DNA of 5,426 nucleotides from an uncultured bacterium (GTDB lineage: Bacteria; Cyanobacteriota; Vampirovibrionia; Gastranaerophilales; Gastranaerophilaceae): contig CALAWF010000225.1 of the NCBI GenBank assembly GCA_937894665.1, forward strand, positions 1-5,426, in the 5' to 3' direction. The translations under genes were made by a program, and so were the position numbers. Below the pieces are notes generated by a model. It was given only the letters and a program-made list of their open reading frames with translations, ran no database searches and was not told the origin of the DNA. Each line of letters begins with the position of its first letter. The stretch's first letter is position 1. This document shows positions 4,902-5,426 of the stretch, one piece after another.

Positions 4902-4915
4902 GTTAGACATCTAAC
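4902..4915. promoter_or_regulatory. Probable MarR operator ahead of the cupin gene
   Basis: GTTAGACATCTAAC is a perfect 6-bp-arm palindrome around a central CA. It shares TTAGA-NN-TCTAACTAT with the site in the marR promoter at 5355-5369, in the same orientation. On the minus strand a possible -10 box TACAAT (4925-4920) lies just upstream, so a bound repressor would cover the likely start of a cupin transcript or block polymerase coming from marR. Confidence 0.72.
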
Positions 4916-4936
4916 TATTATTGTAAAAATTTTTGC

Positions 4937-5341
4937 TTACAGTTTTTGCAAAAGTTCTTCTAAAAGTAGAGCTTCATTTTTGGATAAATTTTTGAGCAAC
5001 ATTTTGTTTAAATCATTTGATATTTTTTCAAAAGTTGGTTTAAAATCTTCACCTTTTTGAGTCAAAACTATATTTGTATAGCGACTATCTTTTTCTGAAG
5101 CTTCTCTTTTTAAATACCCGAGTTTTTCGAGTTTATCCACTAAAACCGTAACTGTTGGTTTCGTTCTATGAATGTAATCTGCAATATCTTTCATCGTCAT
5201 TTTGCCGTTTTTATAAAGGCAAACAAGAATATCGCCATGGCTTGGAACAAGTCCTTCTGCACCGTTATTTTTTAATGCTTCTAAAATAAAACGGTTACCT
5301 TTTTCATGAATTTTTGATATCAAAGATAATATAGCACTCAT
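4937..5341 (-). CDS. MarR-family transcriptional repressor
   Basis: This 134-residue protein is a typical MarR winged-helix dimer. The dimerisation helices are at the ends (about 2-25 and 103-133). The helix-turn-helix covers MTMKDIADYIHRTKPTVTVLVDKLEKLGYL (49-77), and the wing has the signature D85-S-R87 followed by IVLT (91-94). Such proteins repress by binding palindromes and release on binding small aromatic ligands or on thiol oxidation. The only cysteine is C41, so a two-cysteine oxidation switch within one subunit is excluded. It is first in a minus-strand unit with the cupin and DUF1848 genes. The ATG at 5341 has no Shine-Dalgarno sequence and follows the TATAAT box by six bases, suggesting a leaderless mRNA. 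The ligand is unknown. Confidence 0.92.
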   Translation of the reverse strand: MSAILSLISKIHEKGNRFILEALKNNGAEGLVPSHGDILVCLYKNGKMTMKDIADYIHRTKPTVTVLVDKLEKLGYLKREASEKDSRYTNIVLTQKGEDFKPTFEKISNDLNKMLLKNLSKNEALLLEELLQKL

Positions 5342-5347
5342 ATAATT

Positions 5348-5375
5348 ATTATAATTAGATGTCTAACTATGTCAA
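5348..5375 (-). promoter_or_regulatory. marR promoter
   Basis: On the minus strand a perfect TTGACA (5375-5370) and a perfect TATAAT (5353-5348) are separated by 16 bases, which contain the palindrome at 5354-5367. The -10 box ends six bases before the marR ATG, so transcription should start at about the A of the start codon. Confidence 0.82.
5354..5367. promoter_or_regulatory. Probable MarR operator inside the marR promoter
   Basis: ATTAGATGTCTAAC contains the perfect inverted repeat TTAGA-TG-TCTAA. It fills the spacer between the -35 and -10 boxes of marR, where a bound repressor would exclude polymerase. With the second copy at 4902-4915 it argues for autoregulation and control of the downstream cupin gene by the same protein. 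Confidence 0.78.
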
Positions 5376-5426
5376 GTGTTTTTTATTAATTTACCAAGCT
5401 GAACATACGTACCTTTCTAATATTTT

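Noticed and set aside
4836..5060. Plus-strand frame across the cupin-marR junction
   Set aside because: It lies antisense to two real genes and covers their operator; the product is low-complexity.
5376..5426. Tail of another minus-strand gene, or a six-codon ORF (MFSLVN), at the right edge
   Set aside because: Minus-strand frames do close here with stops, but too little sequence is visible to support a gene.

Overview
The window is AT-rich DNA, probably from a low-GC gut-type bacterium. AGGAG-type ribosome sites, sigma70-like TTGACA/TATAAT promoters, a Gdx-type guanidinium exporter behind a riboswitch-like leader, a Nim-like flavoprotein and a DUF1848 protein would all suit a Clostridia-like Bacillota. 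No marker gene is present, so this assignment is a guess.

Left part (1 to about 1988) looks like the end of an accessory element. A long minus-strand reading frame enters from the left edge (1-1127). It has no stop inside the window, and I translated it by hand. Its N-terminus resembles DUF4297/Cap4-type PD-(D/E)XK DNA endonucleases of anti-phage systems. Upstream on the same strand is a RelE/HigB-like (Gp49-type) toxin gene (1233-1589) with no recognisable antitoxin. About 400 bases of AT-rich non-coding DNA follow.

At 1989-2027 lies the 3' half of a tRNA-Asp, from the anticodon loop to CCA, with its own terminator just after it. The 5' half is absent and six bases of the T-loop are missing. 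This is the expected scar at the distal end of an island that integrated into a tRNA-Asp gene. I infer that the nuclease and toxin are island cargo, and that the intact tRNA and the integrase, if still present, lie beyond the left edge.

The middle part (2101-3515, plus strand) is a small detoxification cluster. A strong promoter leads into a leader that can form a long intrinsic terminator or a competing hairpin. It is followed by gdx (guanidinium exporter, SMR family), a Nim-like FMN-binding protein gene split by an apparent one-base deletion, and an ElaA/YjcF-like GNAT acetyltransferase. The leader is a candidate guanidine riboswitch, perhaps of the guanidine-IV type.

The right part (3525-5375, minus strand) is a MarR-controlled unit: marR, a small cupin gene, then a DUF1848 protein with radical-SAM-like cysteines. 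The same palindrome, TTAGA-NN-TCTAA, lies between the -35 and -10 boxes of the marR promoter and again in the marR-cupin gap. This suggests autoregulation plus control of the cupin gene. A terminator between cupin and DUF1848 implies that the last gene depends on readthrough. The marR and higB starts both sit six bases after a TATAAT box with no Shine-Dalgarno sequence, so both are candidate leaderless mRNAs.
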